28,320 nt of DNA from Zelonia costaricensis (Eukaryota > Euglenozoa > Kinetoplastea > Trypanosomatida > Trypanosomatidae). The stretch's first letter is position 1. Each line of letters begins with the position of its first letter. The translations under genes were made by a program, and so were the position numbers. Of this stretch, positions 17,997 to 27,760 are shown one piece after another. A model generated the notes under the pieces. The model did not search any database, was not told the DNA's origin, and saw only the letters and a list, made by a program, of their open reading frames with translations. The stretch spans positions 1 to 28,320 of the forward strand of contig JASAOO010003201.1 in NCBI GenBank assembly GCA_030849075.1, read 5' to 3'.

Positions 17997-19262
17997 TAAG
18001 AGGAGAAGCAGCCCTTCCCGTGTGTGTGTGTACTGTGGGGAGCACCGCTCACACGCGCGTTGGCCAACACAAGCACACCGACGCACAACGGCGTGCGGGC
18101 GCTGGTGGAAGGAGGTGGCTGGCGGCGAGGCAAGTCGCTCGGCGGGTGCGATCCAGAAGAGGGCGTGCTGTGGGCACTGACCGCAGACTGCTGTGCATAC
18201 GGCATGACAGTGAGGATCGTAAAAGGCCAAAGGCAGGAGTGCAGTGGCATAGGTCGTTGAAGTGTGCACCTCAATCATGTCCCTCTATCGTGGCGGGGGG
18301 GGGAGGGGGAGAGCGCCGTTCCTCGGCGTGCATAACCGGCATCGAGCGCTCGCGTCGCGAGAGAGGAAAGCTCGGATGCAGCCCCCTCCCACGCCGCCGC
18401 CGCCGCCTTCCTCCTTGAATCTTCACAATAACCCCCCCACACACACACACACACAGACAGTGGTGGTTCGTCTTGCCGCACAGACCATCTTCACCACAGT
18501 CACGTGGTCGGTGAGGTCCTCTGCGCTCGTCGGTGCGTCAACGCTTACTTGTTTTTTCGTTCATTCTTAAGATCTCGTTAACAAGTCCCAAAAGGGAGGA
18601 GTGGGAGGTGGGGAGAGCGGAGGAGGAGGGAAGAGGGAGGTGGAGCCGTTCCTTGGCGTGCGTGACGGCAGCGCCAGCGCCGTCGTCTGCGCGGCACTTC
18701 TCAAGAACACACGCGCCCCCACGCACACAAGCGCCTGGCTGCTGGGGAAGTTGAGGCAGGAGAGAGGGAAACAAGGCAGGTAGCAGGGACCTGCCAGAGC
18801 CAGCGGCACCGCATCGCACCCACGAAAGCCGATGACCTCTGCTTCCTCTTCCTTCTCCTCCTCCCACCACCATCTTCCCCGTCGAACACAACACCATCTG
18901 TTCACCTCCGCTCGCGCCCCTCCTCCCCCCCCACACACACAGGCACACAGGCACACATCCACACACACACCCGCCTCTCGGTTAAACAATCAGCTCAAGA
19001 GCCACACAACAGGAACGTCGTATCAGCAAACACCACAACACGCGAAAAGAAAAAAGGAAAGGAGCCAAGGCGGAGGACACGCACAAATGGGCACGCCGTG
19101 GCGAGTCGTGCCCATTTACACACACGCACAGATACGCACGGACAACAAGACACAGAACAGCGGCGGTGGTGCGCCGCCACGCTTCCGCGGAAGTGGAGGC
19201 GCCGCCGAGGATGCCCTCTCACCGCCGCCACACCGACAGCACGCATCGTCTGTCTGTTTGCT
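17997..19262. other. Intergenic region between eRF3 and the OXA1-like gene
   Basis: About 1.27 kb. It holds the eRF3 3'UTR and the OXA1-like leader. An AG at 18034-18033 after GTGCTCCCCAC on the coding strand is a plausible acceptor with a 36-base 5'UTR. An (AC)n tract lies at about 18435-18453, and a further CA-rich stretch at 18929-18971. No gene was seen. Confidence 0.6.
18435..18453. repeat. (AC)n microsatellite
   Basis: A C run followed by uninterrupted AC units, then AGACAG, in the eRF3-OXA1 intergenic region. Confidence 0.85.
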
Positions 19263-21068
19263 TCACTGGCCCCCCTTGGCGAGCGACTCGCGCGTGGACT
19301 CGTACAGGCGCATGACGACACCAATGGCAATCGTTCGGCCCTCATCGCGCAGCATGAAGCGGCCGAGCTTGTCGAAGTCCTTGTGGGCCTCGAGGACGAC
19401 GGGGCGGTCGAGCTCGATGCGGGCAATCACGACGTCGCCGGCCTTCACGCAGGCCGGGTCCTTCGCCACGACCTCGTTCGTCTTGCGGTCAATCTTCGCA
19501 AGCAGCTTGTGGAAGGAGGCCTCCTCCTGGGCGGAGTGGATGTGCAGCATGAACCGCGAGCCGGCGCTGATGATGTTCTTCACCTCAAGGATGACGACGC
19601 GGGCCTGGAAGAACTCGACGGCGCGCAGCGACGTCGGAATCGAGGTGGCCACGTAGCCACCGTGAATGTCGTTCTCATCGATACCGCGCACGCGCAGGTG
19701 CACGTTGTCGCCTGGGTAGCACTTCTCGAACTCCGTAGACTCGATCGAGATGCCCTCGACGAGGGCCTCCGTCTTGGACGGCAGCACCTGCAGCTTCTCG
19801 CCCACGGCGATGGAGCCGGACTCCACCTTGCCGTAGATGTACGTCTTGCCGTCGTCCTTGTACGCCCCCACCAGCGGGATGCAGAAGACGTCGTCCTCGG
19901 TCTTCGACTCCGGCAGCACAAGGTTGTCGATGACGTCCATCATCGTGTCGCCGCTGTACCAGTCGCAGTGGCTCGGGTCGACGCGCTTGATCAGGTTCTC
20001 GCCTGTGAGCCCCGCGACTGGCATGAAGACCAGGTTCTTGGCCCGCTCCTCGTCGTAGCCGTTCTGCTTCAGGAACGGCTTCAGCTTGCGCACAATCTCG
20101 TCGTAGCGCTCCTGACTCCACTTCATCTCGTCCATCTTGTTGATGACGCAGATCATCTGCTTGACGCCACACGTCCGCACCAGCATCGCATGCTCGCGCG
20201 TCTGCCCGCCCTTCTCGAAGCCCGTCTCGAACTCGCCCGTGCGGCTCGAGATGACGAGCACGCAGATGTCGGCCTGTGTGGCGCCGCCAATCATGGACGG
20301 CACGAAGGCCTTGTGGCCCGGCGCATCGAGCACCGTCACGCGGCGCTTCTCGGTCTCGAAGTAGGCCGCCCCCGTCTCGCGGGTGATGCCCTTGGTGCGC
20401 TCCTCCTCCGACACATCCATGACGTACGCGTACTCCCAACCCTCACGGTGGTTGATCTCCGCCTCGCGGCGCAGCTTGTCCATCTCGCGCTGATCGACGA
20501 GCCCCTTCTCCATCAGGAGGTGACCGGAGATGGTGGACTTGCCGGCATCCACGTGGCCGCAGAAGACGATGTTGAAGTGCGGGCGGGGGTCGCGCTTGTA
20601 CTGCTTCTTGTTCAGCTGCCGCTGACGGGCAATCTCCTTCTTGACCGACTCGCGCAGCTCCTCCGGCGTCATCTTCGTGCGGTCCTTCTCTGCCACCGGC
20701 GCCGCGGTCTCCTTTGCCGGGTTGGGCGAGGCCGGCTTCGACGCGCTCTCCGCCGCCTCCTTCTCCTTCTCGGGCGCGGGGCTCTGGCCAGACGCGGGAG
20801 CGGCCTCCGGTGCCGCCGGCGGGCTCGCGTCGCCGCCCGACTTCGCCTCTGCCGCGGGTGAGGGCGACTCCGTGGCCGCCGGTGCCACCTCCTTCGCCAC
20901 CTCCTGCTTCTTCTTGCCGAGGGAGAGGGTGCCGCCGCCCTTCTTCTTGGGCAGCGCCACCGGCGGCTGCGCCGCGCCCCCGCCGCCGCCGAGTGACAGC
21001 TTCGCCGCGTCCGAGGCGGCAGCGGCCGTGGACGTCTTGGGCGCCGGCACCGACGCGGCGGCAGGGGC

Positions 21069-21099
<31 letters not shown>

Positions 21100-21590
21100 G
21101 ACGGCGTCTGCTGCGGAGGCTGAGGCGCCTGCTGCTGCTGCTGCTGCTGATAAACTTGGTTCTGCTGGAAGCGCTGCTGCTGCGGCTGCTGCGGAGGCGC
21201 ATAGTTGTTGTTGTTGTTACCGCCGCCGTAGCCACCGCCGCCGCCGTAGCCGCCACGCGGGTAGTAGCCACCCTGGTTCACGCTGCCGTACGGGTCCTGG
21301 TAGCCGCCACCGCCGCCGCCGCCCTGCTGGAAGTTGTTGTTGTTGCCGTACACGTTGCCGCCCTGATAGCCGCCGCGGTTGCCGCCGTAGCCACCCGCCT
21401 GCTGCGGCGGGTAGTAGCCGCCCCCTTGCTGGGGTGGGTAGTAGCCGCCTCCCTGCTGGGGTGGGTAGTAGCCGCCTCCTCCGGCGCCGGCGGCCTGGCT
21501 GTTGTATGCGTTGGAGTTGTAGGCACCCCCGCTCGGCGTGTACGAGGGGGCGTTGGGGTTCACATTGCCCGTAGGCTGCTGCCACGCCAT
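19263..21590 (-). CDS. eRF3: Eukaryotic peptide chain release factor 3 (eRF3/Sup35-like GTPase)
   Basis: A 775-residue protein from ATG 21590 (MAWQQPTG) to TGA 19263; the frame extends upstream only through a GTG. eRF3 is the GTPase that acts with eRF1 in translation termination. The GTPase motifs are complete: GHVDAGKST (about 343-351), DAPGHK and NKMDE, followed by EF-Tu-like domains 2 and 3 ending FMLRDEGRTIAIGVVMRL. The N-terminal third has three parts: residues 10-19 VNPNAPSYTP, a PAM2-like motif expected to bind poly(A)-binding protein; residues about 15-175, Gly/Tyr/Gln/Asn-rich with tandem GGGYYPPQQ units and poly-Q runs; then an Ala/Pro/Lys/Glu-rich charged linker to about 330. This N-M-C layout mirrors yeast Sup35. 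HBS1 is the main alternative, but the Q/N/G/Y-rich N-terminus, the GRFMLRDEG-type C-terminus and PAM2 favour eRF3. Confidence 0.94.
21068..21152 (-). repeat. CAG/CTG trinucleotide runs encoding poly-Gln in eRF3
   Basis: Two CTG runs on the plus strand (about 21072-21098 and 21130-21149) encode stretches of nine and seven Gln, separated by APQPPQQTPS. Pure codon runs are prone to length change. Confidence 0.85.
21399..21481 (-). repeat. Tandem 27-bp repeat encoding GGGYYPPQQ in eRF3
   Basis: Three consecutive copies of a 27-bp unit, in-frame, with the last (toward lower coordinates) changed to AGG after PPQQ. Two copies are nearly identical at the DNA level (CTGCTGGGGTGGGTAGTAG), so the array may vary in number between strains. 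Confidence 0.9.
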
Positions 21591-23287
21591 TCCGCTGGCC
21601 GCTATTCGCTCGATGTGGAGGGGATGTGGGCGGGTCGGCAAGGATGACTGTAGCAGCAACACCTGCAGAATTCAGAGCGCGCTTTGGCACGTAGCAGTGT
21701 GTGAGCGTGTGTGGGCGAGTGCGTGAGTTCGTATGAGCGCGCGTGTGTGTGTGTGTGTGTGTGTGTCTTACCACTTGGTGTACCCCCGTCCTACACTGGA
21801 GAGGAAGCAGTGGAAGCGGAGAAGGGGGTGAATGGGAAGAGTTCAGGGGTGCGAAGCGCGCACAAATATGTTTGTGTTTCTCGTTCGTTTCTCGCTTTCG
21901 TGGCAAGGAAGTGAGAGACCGGTTCTGTGCGGTAAGTTTAAGAGGGTGCGTCGCGCGGGCAACGATCGAGCGTAGCGCGTGTGCGTGTGCATGTTGCGCG
22001 CCGGACAAGAGGTGGGGGAGGTGGCAGATGGAGGGTGCAGAGTTGATATTGGGTGATGCGCAGGTAGGAGAGAGCGACAGCCGTGACGAGTCGAGGGGCA
22101 GTCCGCCGTTGCGGTGGACGCCATCAGCCAACCGTAAAATGGAGGCGGATAGCTCAAGGCGGGAAAAGGGCGTGCGTGCCTTGTGTCCTTACTTCCACGC
22201 ACACGCGCACGCACACACACATGCGCCTGCAGCCCCTCGCAGCAGAATGCGCGACTCGCGCGCTCGTCTCACGTCGAGGTGTTGTCGCTGCGCACCAAGA
22301 GCGAAGCCGGGCCGTGGCGGGCACAGCTACGGGGGTACGGGGGGGAGGGGAGGGATGGTTCGCGCATCGCCGATCCCACGCCACCATCTTGCACCGCTCC
22401 CCTCCGGCTCGCTTTTTCCCTAATCGCCACGCTCCGGCCCTGCGCTCTCGTATTCGTGTCACGTTGTCTTTTGGTTCGCCACACACAAACTCGTCGCGGG
22501 CACGGGGGGGGGGGGAAGGGCGTAGTCGCGCTGCTGCGCTTGCACTGGAACAGCCGTCACGGAGCTGCAGGGTCAGCGCGCAACCCCCGCGTACGTGTTG
22601 CATGTATTCTCGATCTCCGCTCTCGACGTACAGGACTCGAAGCCAATCGCCGATGCGCGCTTCATTCTGAGCCACAAAAGAACAAAATACGAACACACGA
22701 AGGCCCATCGTGGAAAACAAAACTAAACAGGTATGAGCTAGAATGAAATCCAGGATACCGGATGCGTCACACAGACCCCCACACACGCACGCCCCAGCGC
22801 TCAATCGAAAACAAATAGAAACTCACAGAGCTTCACCCACATACAGACATATACGTCATGAGCCAGCCAGCTTCCGCATGCACGCACGGTGCACAACTCT
22901 CCGCACATGTCATCGCCACTGCGAGTGGGCCACGCAGCCACAATGTAAAACAAACACAATCAGCGCCACGGATGTTGCGGAGAAACTGGCGTGGGTGCGG
23001 ACGATGGGAGTCGTCTTCCACCCCAAGATCCAAAGGCAAGGGGAGATTGGCAAGGGATCGATGCGTGCCTGACACCACAGAGGTCTGATGTCCGTGTGCT
23101 CGGACAGAGCCGCGGAGACGACGCACGCAGACCTACCAGAGAGCGCCAGAAAGCTCTGCAGCCACAGAGCAGCCGGACCGACTCCTCCTCCTCCACCCAC
23201 GAGACAAGACCTGCCTCGATCGTTGCTTGGCTTGTTGGTTGGTTTCTCTCTCAGCGTTTCCACTCCCTTGCCTCCATCCCCGCACCC
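21591..23287. other. Intergenic region between SEC31 and eRF3
   Basis: About 1.7 kb holding the SEC31 3'UTR and eRF3 leader. A (TG)n tract lies at 21742-21766 and a poly-G run at 22505-22514. On the coding strand an AG at 21649-21648 (GCTGCTACAG) is one possible acceptor, about 57 bases before the ATG, but its pyrimidine tract is weak. No gene was seen. Confidence 0.6.
21742..21766. repeat. (TG)n microsatellite
   Basis: GCGCG then an uninterrupted TG tract ending at TCTTACC, about 150 bases upstream of the eRF3 start. Confidence 0.9.
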
Positions 23288-26200
23288 CTACAGGTAGCGC
23301 AGGTTCGCGAAGGCCTGCACTGCGCCGGCGTACCGCTGGCCAAGTTGCGCCCACGCCTGGGCCGCGTTCGGCGTGCCGGCGCTGGCGCAGAAGTGAACGA
23401 GCATCTGCACGAGCTCCTCCGGCAGCATGCCCTGCTGCAGCTGCCGCACCACCTCCACCGCGGCCGCCTCCACCGCCTCACGGCGGCGCGGGTCGGCGAT
23501 GTTCGGGATGAGCTGCTGGAGACGCTGGACAAGCTCAGACTGCAGGGGGTACGCATACTGCGCAGGGTTGAAGGCCATGATGGAGGGCGCACCCGGCTGC
23601 TGCTGCTGCTGCTGCTGCTGGGGCACCGGAGGAGCCGCAGCAGACGGCGCCTGGGGTGGCGGCGGTGGGGCCCCGCCCATTCCCGGGCGCTGCATCGGCG
23701 GCGGTGGTGGCCCGCTCGCGTACGGCGACGGCTGCCGCTGCTGCTGCTGCTGCATCGGTGCTGGCGGCGCGGCCGTTACGTTGTAGAGCGAGGTGGGCTG
23801 CGACACCGCACGCGGCGGCGAGGCGGAGGGGGCAGACGGCGGTGCTGCCGACGGCATCGGCACCTGCTGCGGCGGCGGCTGCGTCGGTGGAGGCGGTGGG
23901 AGAGCCGCGCTGGTCGGGGTGCCCCCGGTGGTGGGGGTGCGCATGGAGGAGTAGGCGGACACGGGGTGGGGCATCAGCCGCGGCTTGGGTGGCCCCATCG
24001 TGCTGCTCAGCGGTGTCGCCATGGCAGATGGCGGGGGAGGGTTCACGCGACTGGGCGGCAAGGCGCTCAACTGCTGCTGCATCGGTGCGGAGGGTGGCGG
24101 CATCGACACGGGCGCGGCAGACCCGTTCATGCTGTGGTTCATCGGCGTGCCACCGTTGCCGTACACAGAGGAGGCATGCGACGAGGTGGGCATCGGCAGC
24201 GGCGCTCCTCCTGCGCCGGGCATCAGCGGCGGGCGGGCGGCCATGGGGTTGGGGCCCGCGCCGGGCGGCGCCATGGCGGGTGCGGCTTGCTGCTGATGCG
24301 GCATCAGACTGGGTGGGCGCTGCGGCTGCGGCTGCGGCTGCGGGGGCGGCATGTAGGGCTGCTGCTGCTGCTGTGGTGGGGGTGGTGGCATCTGCTGCTG
24401 CTGGAGCCCTTGAGGCGCCATCGGGGGCGGGGCGCTGCCCGTTCCGGGCTGCGGCAAGTACCCCGCGCCCGCCGCGGACGAAGGCGGAGGGACCGGGCCG
24501 CGGGCGTACGCCGGCTGCGCGGGGTGGGGGCCCGCCCCGGGCATGGACATGGGGTTGGCGTGGTACTGCTGTGGCTGCGGGGCCGAGGGCTGCGGCGAGC
24601 CGTGCATCGGGTTAGGCGTGCGCTGTAGCTGCTGTTGCTGCTGCTGCTGGTGCTGCTGCTGCTGCTGCTGGAGGGCCATTGCCTGAGCTTGGGCCTGCTG
24701 CTGCGCCTGCTGCTGTGCCTGCTGCTGTTCGTGCAGCTCGCGCATTCGGCGCTCCTCGGCAGCCGCCAGGAAGGTCTGGCACGCCGGGCTCTGCTCGTCC
24801 GAGACGGGCGCCGGCGCGTAGGGGGCGCCGCTCTCGGGCTGGGCGAGGTTGAAGAGGTACTTCATGCGATCCACGAGCACGGCCGCGGTGTGGTCGCCGA
24901 TGCGGGCGGCACGCTGCAGGTACTGCACCGCCTCCTGAGGGTGCCTGTCCGTGAGCATCTTGACGCCGTAGTCGCACATGCAGTGCGCCAGGTACTCCCC
25001 GCTGGCGGCCCGCTGCGTCGTCTCCTCCAGCAGAATCGTGTCCTGCACCACCTCGCGCGAGGGCCGCCGCTCCAGTCGCCAGAGGTCCACGACAGCGTCC
25101 ACGTTGCGGGCGCACACGTAGCAGTGGTAAGCGCCCTCGTAGTTCTTCTGGTCCCGCAGGGCGTCGCCGAGCAGGTTGCACGCGTCCGCGAAGCCGTCCC
25201 CCACGACGAAGGCCACGATCGCCGACAGCACCTCCTTCCAGGGCACGCTGGCTTGGATGAGCGGCCGGAAGTCGCCCGAGGCGATCGCGCCGGCGTAGAG
25301 GACGTGCCGCTTCTTCGGGTTCGTCGCGGCGACGTGCGCTATGTAGCGCTGGTGCACCTTGCGCACGAGCTCGCCACCGCTCAGAAAGGCCACGGCAAAC
25401 GCATCGTCGAAGCAGTGCTCATCCATGCAGAGGTCCACCGCCTCCTCGATCTTGCCGCTCACAATCAGCTCCGAGCTGCGGTCCTCGTAGCTCTTCTGGT
25501 TCTCCTGCGAGATGGCAGCAAAGGGGTCGTCGTCGTCGTCGCCACCCTTGCCCGCCGCCGACCCGCCGGCGCCACCCGCCCCGCCTGGCAGCCCGGCGCT
25601 GAGAAAATCGAGGATGGGTTGCCGCGAGTTCTGCGCGCTGGAGAAGGCGGCGAGCAGCTCGTGGTGGGTGTCGCGCAGCCACTGCGTCCGCTCTGGCGAG
25701 CCGCTCGGGAAGCGGGCCAGCTGCTCCAGCATCCGCTGATCCTCGGACGTTTTGGGGCTCATGGGCACGTTATGCAGACTTGTCAGGACGATGTCGTGCT
25801 CGCTGCCGGGCGCGAGGGCGGCGACGGCGAGTGACATGTTGACGGAGGCACCGCAGGGCTTGTGGAGCCACTTGGGCACCGCGCCGAGCTTCTCGCCCCC
25901 GGCGCTGGAGACGTCCTGCGCTGTCGAGACGCACAGGAGCGGCGTGAAGGCCGAGGTGGCGATCACGGCGGGCAGTACGGGGCACCACTGGACGTCGACG
26001 AGGTACTGCCCGACCGGCTGCAGCTCGCCCAGCTTCTCGCCCGTGTTCGGGTCCCACCACATGGTCCGCCCGTCGCCGCCGCACGAGGCCACCATCGACG
26101 ACTCCTGCTCACTCCACGCGAGCCCGGTGATGCCGCCCGTGTGCCCGCTCATCTCGCGCAGCGGCACGACGCCGGTGCGGAGGTCCCAGACCTGCAGCAC

Positions 26201-26968
26201 CGGGTGCCCATCGTCGAGCCCGACCACGAGCTGCGTGGCCGCCGTGGGGTTCCACGCAATCGCCGTGATCTGGGACCCGTGCGACGCCTTGGACACGTTC
26301 AGCGCCGTCACGCGCGTCGCCATCTTGAGGTTCCAGACATTCACCACGCCGCTTGCCGTCGCCGTCGCGAATATGTGGGCGTACTTGGGGTGCCACTGCA
26401 GATGCACAATAGCCCCGCTGTTGGGCACGTTCGCGATGACAGAGACCTTCGTGGGGGCACACACCGCACCCGTCGCCCCATCCTGCAGCGTCCACACGCG
26501 CCAAACGCCGTCGTCGGCGCCGGTGGCGAAGAAGTGCGGCTTCGAGGGGTTGAAGTGGAAGCCGCGCACGGCCGAGCCGGCGTGCTCGCGCACCTGCCAC
26601 AGCAAACCGCGCGGGTGCTCGCTGGGCTCCTCGCCGCCCCCGTTCGGGCCCGCCGCGAGCACGTCCGCAGCGGAGAAGATGTACACGCAGCCGTTGCCGC
26701 ACGCGACGCCGATGATGCCCTGTGGACCAGCATACGGGGACCAGTCGACGCGGAAGGCCCGGTCTGGCAGCCGAATGCGCCCCACAACGGGCAGCTCCGT
26801 TTCGTCCGTGACCTTCACGTCCACGAGCCGGATTTCGAGGAAGGCGTCGTTGCTGAAGTTCTCATCCATCGCCCCGCTGTACGAGGCGGTCGCGAGGAGG
26901 GGTGGGTTGCCCAGCACCGTCGGCGACCACGCAAACGCGCAGCACAGCGGCGAGCTCTTGAGCCGCAT
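23288..26968 (-). CDS. SEC31: SEC31, COPII outer-coat protein
   Basis: A 1226-residue protein from ATG 26968 (MRLKSSPLCCAFAWSP) to TAG 23288; the frame runs 122 codons further upstream but has no ATG. Sec31 forms heterotetramers with Sec13 as the outer cage of ER-to-Golgi vesicles and stimulates Sar1 GTP hydrolysis through Sec23. Residues 1 to about 365 form a WD40 propeller; ITGLAWSEQESSMVASCGGD and RTMWWDPNTGEKLGEL are typical Sec31 blades. Residues about 480-705 are the helical ACE1 domain (SGKIEEAVDLCMDEHCFDDA, YEGAYHCYVCARNVDAVVDLW). Residues about 705-1135 are Pro/Gln/Met/Ala-rich with poly-Q and poly-P runs, the region that contacts Sec23/Sar1 in other species. The last 90 residues are helical (ELVQRLQQLIPNIADPRRRE), as in the family C-terminus. 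Length is normal for Sec31. Confidence 0.95.
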   Translation of the reverse strand: MRLKSSPLCCAFAWSPTVLGNPPLLATASYSGAMDENFSNDAFLEIRLVDVKVTDETELPVVGRIRLPDRAFRVDWSPYAGPQGIIGVACGNGCVYIFSAADVLAAGPNGGGEEPSEHPRGLLWQVREHAGSAVRGFHFNPSKPHFFATGADDGVWRVWTLQDGATGAVCAPTKVSVIANVPNSGAIVHLQWHPKYAHIFATATASGVVNVWNLKMATRVTALNVSKASHGSQITAIAWNPTAATQLVVGLDDGHPVLQVWDLRTGVVPLREMSGHTGGITGLAWSEQESSMVASCGGDGRTMWWDPNTGEKLGELQPVGQYLVDVQWCPVLPAVIATSAFTPLLCVSTAQDVSSAGGEKLGAVPKWLHKPCGASVNMSLAVAALAPGSEHDIVLTSLHNVPMSPKTSEDQRMLEQLARFPSGSPERTQWLRDTHHELLAAFSSAQNSRQPILDFLSAGLPGGAGGAGGSAAGKGGDDDDDPFAAISQENQKSYEDRSSELIVSGKIEEAVDLCMDEHCFDDAFAVAFLSGGELVRKVHQRYIAHVAATNPKKRHVLYAGAIASGDFRPLIQASVPWKEVLSAIVAFVVGDGFADACNLLGDALRDQKNYEGAYHCYVCARNVDAVVDLWRLERRPSREVVQDTILLEETTQRAASGEYLAHCMCDYGVKMLTDRHPQEAVQYLQRAARIGDHTAAVLVDRMKYLFNLAQPESGAPYAPAPVSDEQSPACQTFLAAAEERRMRELHEQQQAQQQAQQQAQAQAMALQQQQQQHQQQQQQQLQRTPNPMHGSPQPSAPQPQQYHANPMSMPGAGPHPAQPAYARGPVPPPSSAAGAGYLPQPGTGSAPPPMAPQGLQQQQMPPPPPQQQQQPYMPPPQPQPQPQRPPSLMPHQQQAAPAMAPPGAGPNPMAARPPLMPGAGGAPLPMPTSSHASSVYGNGGTPMNHSMNGSAAPVSMPPPSAPMQQQLSALPPSRVNPPPPSAMATPLSSTMGPPKPRLMPHPVSAYSSMRTPTTGGTPTSAALPPPPPTQPPPQQVPMPSAAPPSAPSASPPRAVSQPTSLYNVTAAPPAPMQQQQQRQPSPYASGPPPPPMQRPGMGGAPPPPPQAPSAAAPPVPQQQQQQQQPGAPSIMAFNPAQYAYPLQSELVQRLQQLIPNIADPRRREAVEAAAVEVVRQLQQGMLPEELVQMLVHFCASAGTPNAAQAWAQLGQRYAGAVQAFANLRYL
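24628..24740 (-). repeat. Gln-rich coding repeats in SEC31
   Basis: CTG-type codon runs encode clusters of Gln interrupted by Ala, Met and His (residues about 743-780). Similar shorter runs encode poly-Gln at 23601-23621 and 24360-24372. The purity of the triplets suggests slippage-driven length variation. Confidence 0.85.
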
Positions 26969-26969
26969 T

Positions 26970-27050
26970 CTGGACGAGAAGCGGTTGAGAAAAAGGGGTG
27001 GGGTGAAGATGTTGAAAAAAGATGGATGAGGGAGAAGGGAGGGGAGGGAG
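26970..27050 (-). promoter_or_regulatory. Pyrimidine tract and spliced-leader acceptor for SEC31
   Basis: The coding strand has CCCTCCCTTCTCCCTCATCC, then TTTTTTC, then CACCCCTTTTTCTCAACCGC, and the first AG is at 26971-26970, one base before the ATG. The mRNA would carry essentially only the spliced leader as 5'UTR. It also explains why the open frame upstream is not translated. Confidence 0.6.
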
Positions 27051-27743
27051 TTCAACGATGCTGCGTGGCAGTCCTCTTGTGTTGCCCTGTGTCTGCTGCA
27101 GAAGTGGATGGAGTGCTGGTATTTGTATCCCACTGGGGGGGGGGGCGCAACGAGGTGCTGTAAAGGAAAGACCAGAATCCAAGGGCAGATCGACCCCGGG
27201 GGGCTGAGGTGCACCACCACAAGGCTGCTGCTGCGTATACTCGTGATGTAGGCACACGGAAACGCAGGCAAGTCCCTACCAACCTGGGATACCGCTGTAC
27301 AGAGCCGCCAGAGCACACACGTGCACACACACACTCACACGCAGGGGAGAAGGCCGTGCAAAAAGAACAGGTCGCTATGAGGGAGAGAGGTGTGGGCGCA
27401 GCGGCGAAGTGAGGAGGATGCCCGGGGGAGGGGAGAGGGGGGGGGGAGATTGCGCACAGACGCAAACACAGACGCACACACAGATGCACCCCAACACAAA
27501 CGGGGCAAGCGAGGGCGAAGTGGACCGAAACGAAAAAAAAACGGCACACAAAACGGAAGTGACTCAGCTGACACACAAGAAACCCAACAACGATGACTGT
27601 GATGTTTGCGGAGGAGGCAGAGGCCGTGTCCGTTACCAGGGCGAGACGAAAGGCGGGAAGGAAAGAGAGGGGAGACCATGAGCACGTGCATGTCGGCACC
27701 ATCATCAACGCGGCACGCCCACTTCTCTGGCGGCATGGCACAG

Positions 27744-27760
27744 CTGTGTGTGTGTGTGTG
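27744..27760. repeat. (TG)n microsatellite
   Basis: A short uninterrupted TG tract followed by TATGTGTCC, in the SEC31 upstream region. Confidence 0.85.

Noticed and set aside
17997..18278. 94-codon upstream extension of the OXA1-like protein from an ATG at 18278
   Set aside because: The later start gives a good mitochondrial presequence, and a plausible splice acceptor lies inside the extension. It cannot be fully excluded without transcript data.
22600..22670. tRNA-like TCGAA stretch near 22630
   Set aside because: No acceptor stem, D-arm or anticodon arm could be folded around it.
22991..24628. Plus-strand open frame of 545 codons opposite SEC31
   Set aside because: It is antisense to a clear SEC31 domain region, is dominated by Arg/His/Gly from GC-rich codons, and has no domain-like pattern. 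Similar antisense frames at 9436-10815 and 19098-20861 fail for the same reason.
26969..27334. 122-codon upstream extension of SEC31
   Set aside because: No ATG in the extension; it starts at a GTG, lies upstream of a strong splice acceptor, and the ATG at 26968 gives the normal Sec31 N-terminus.
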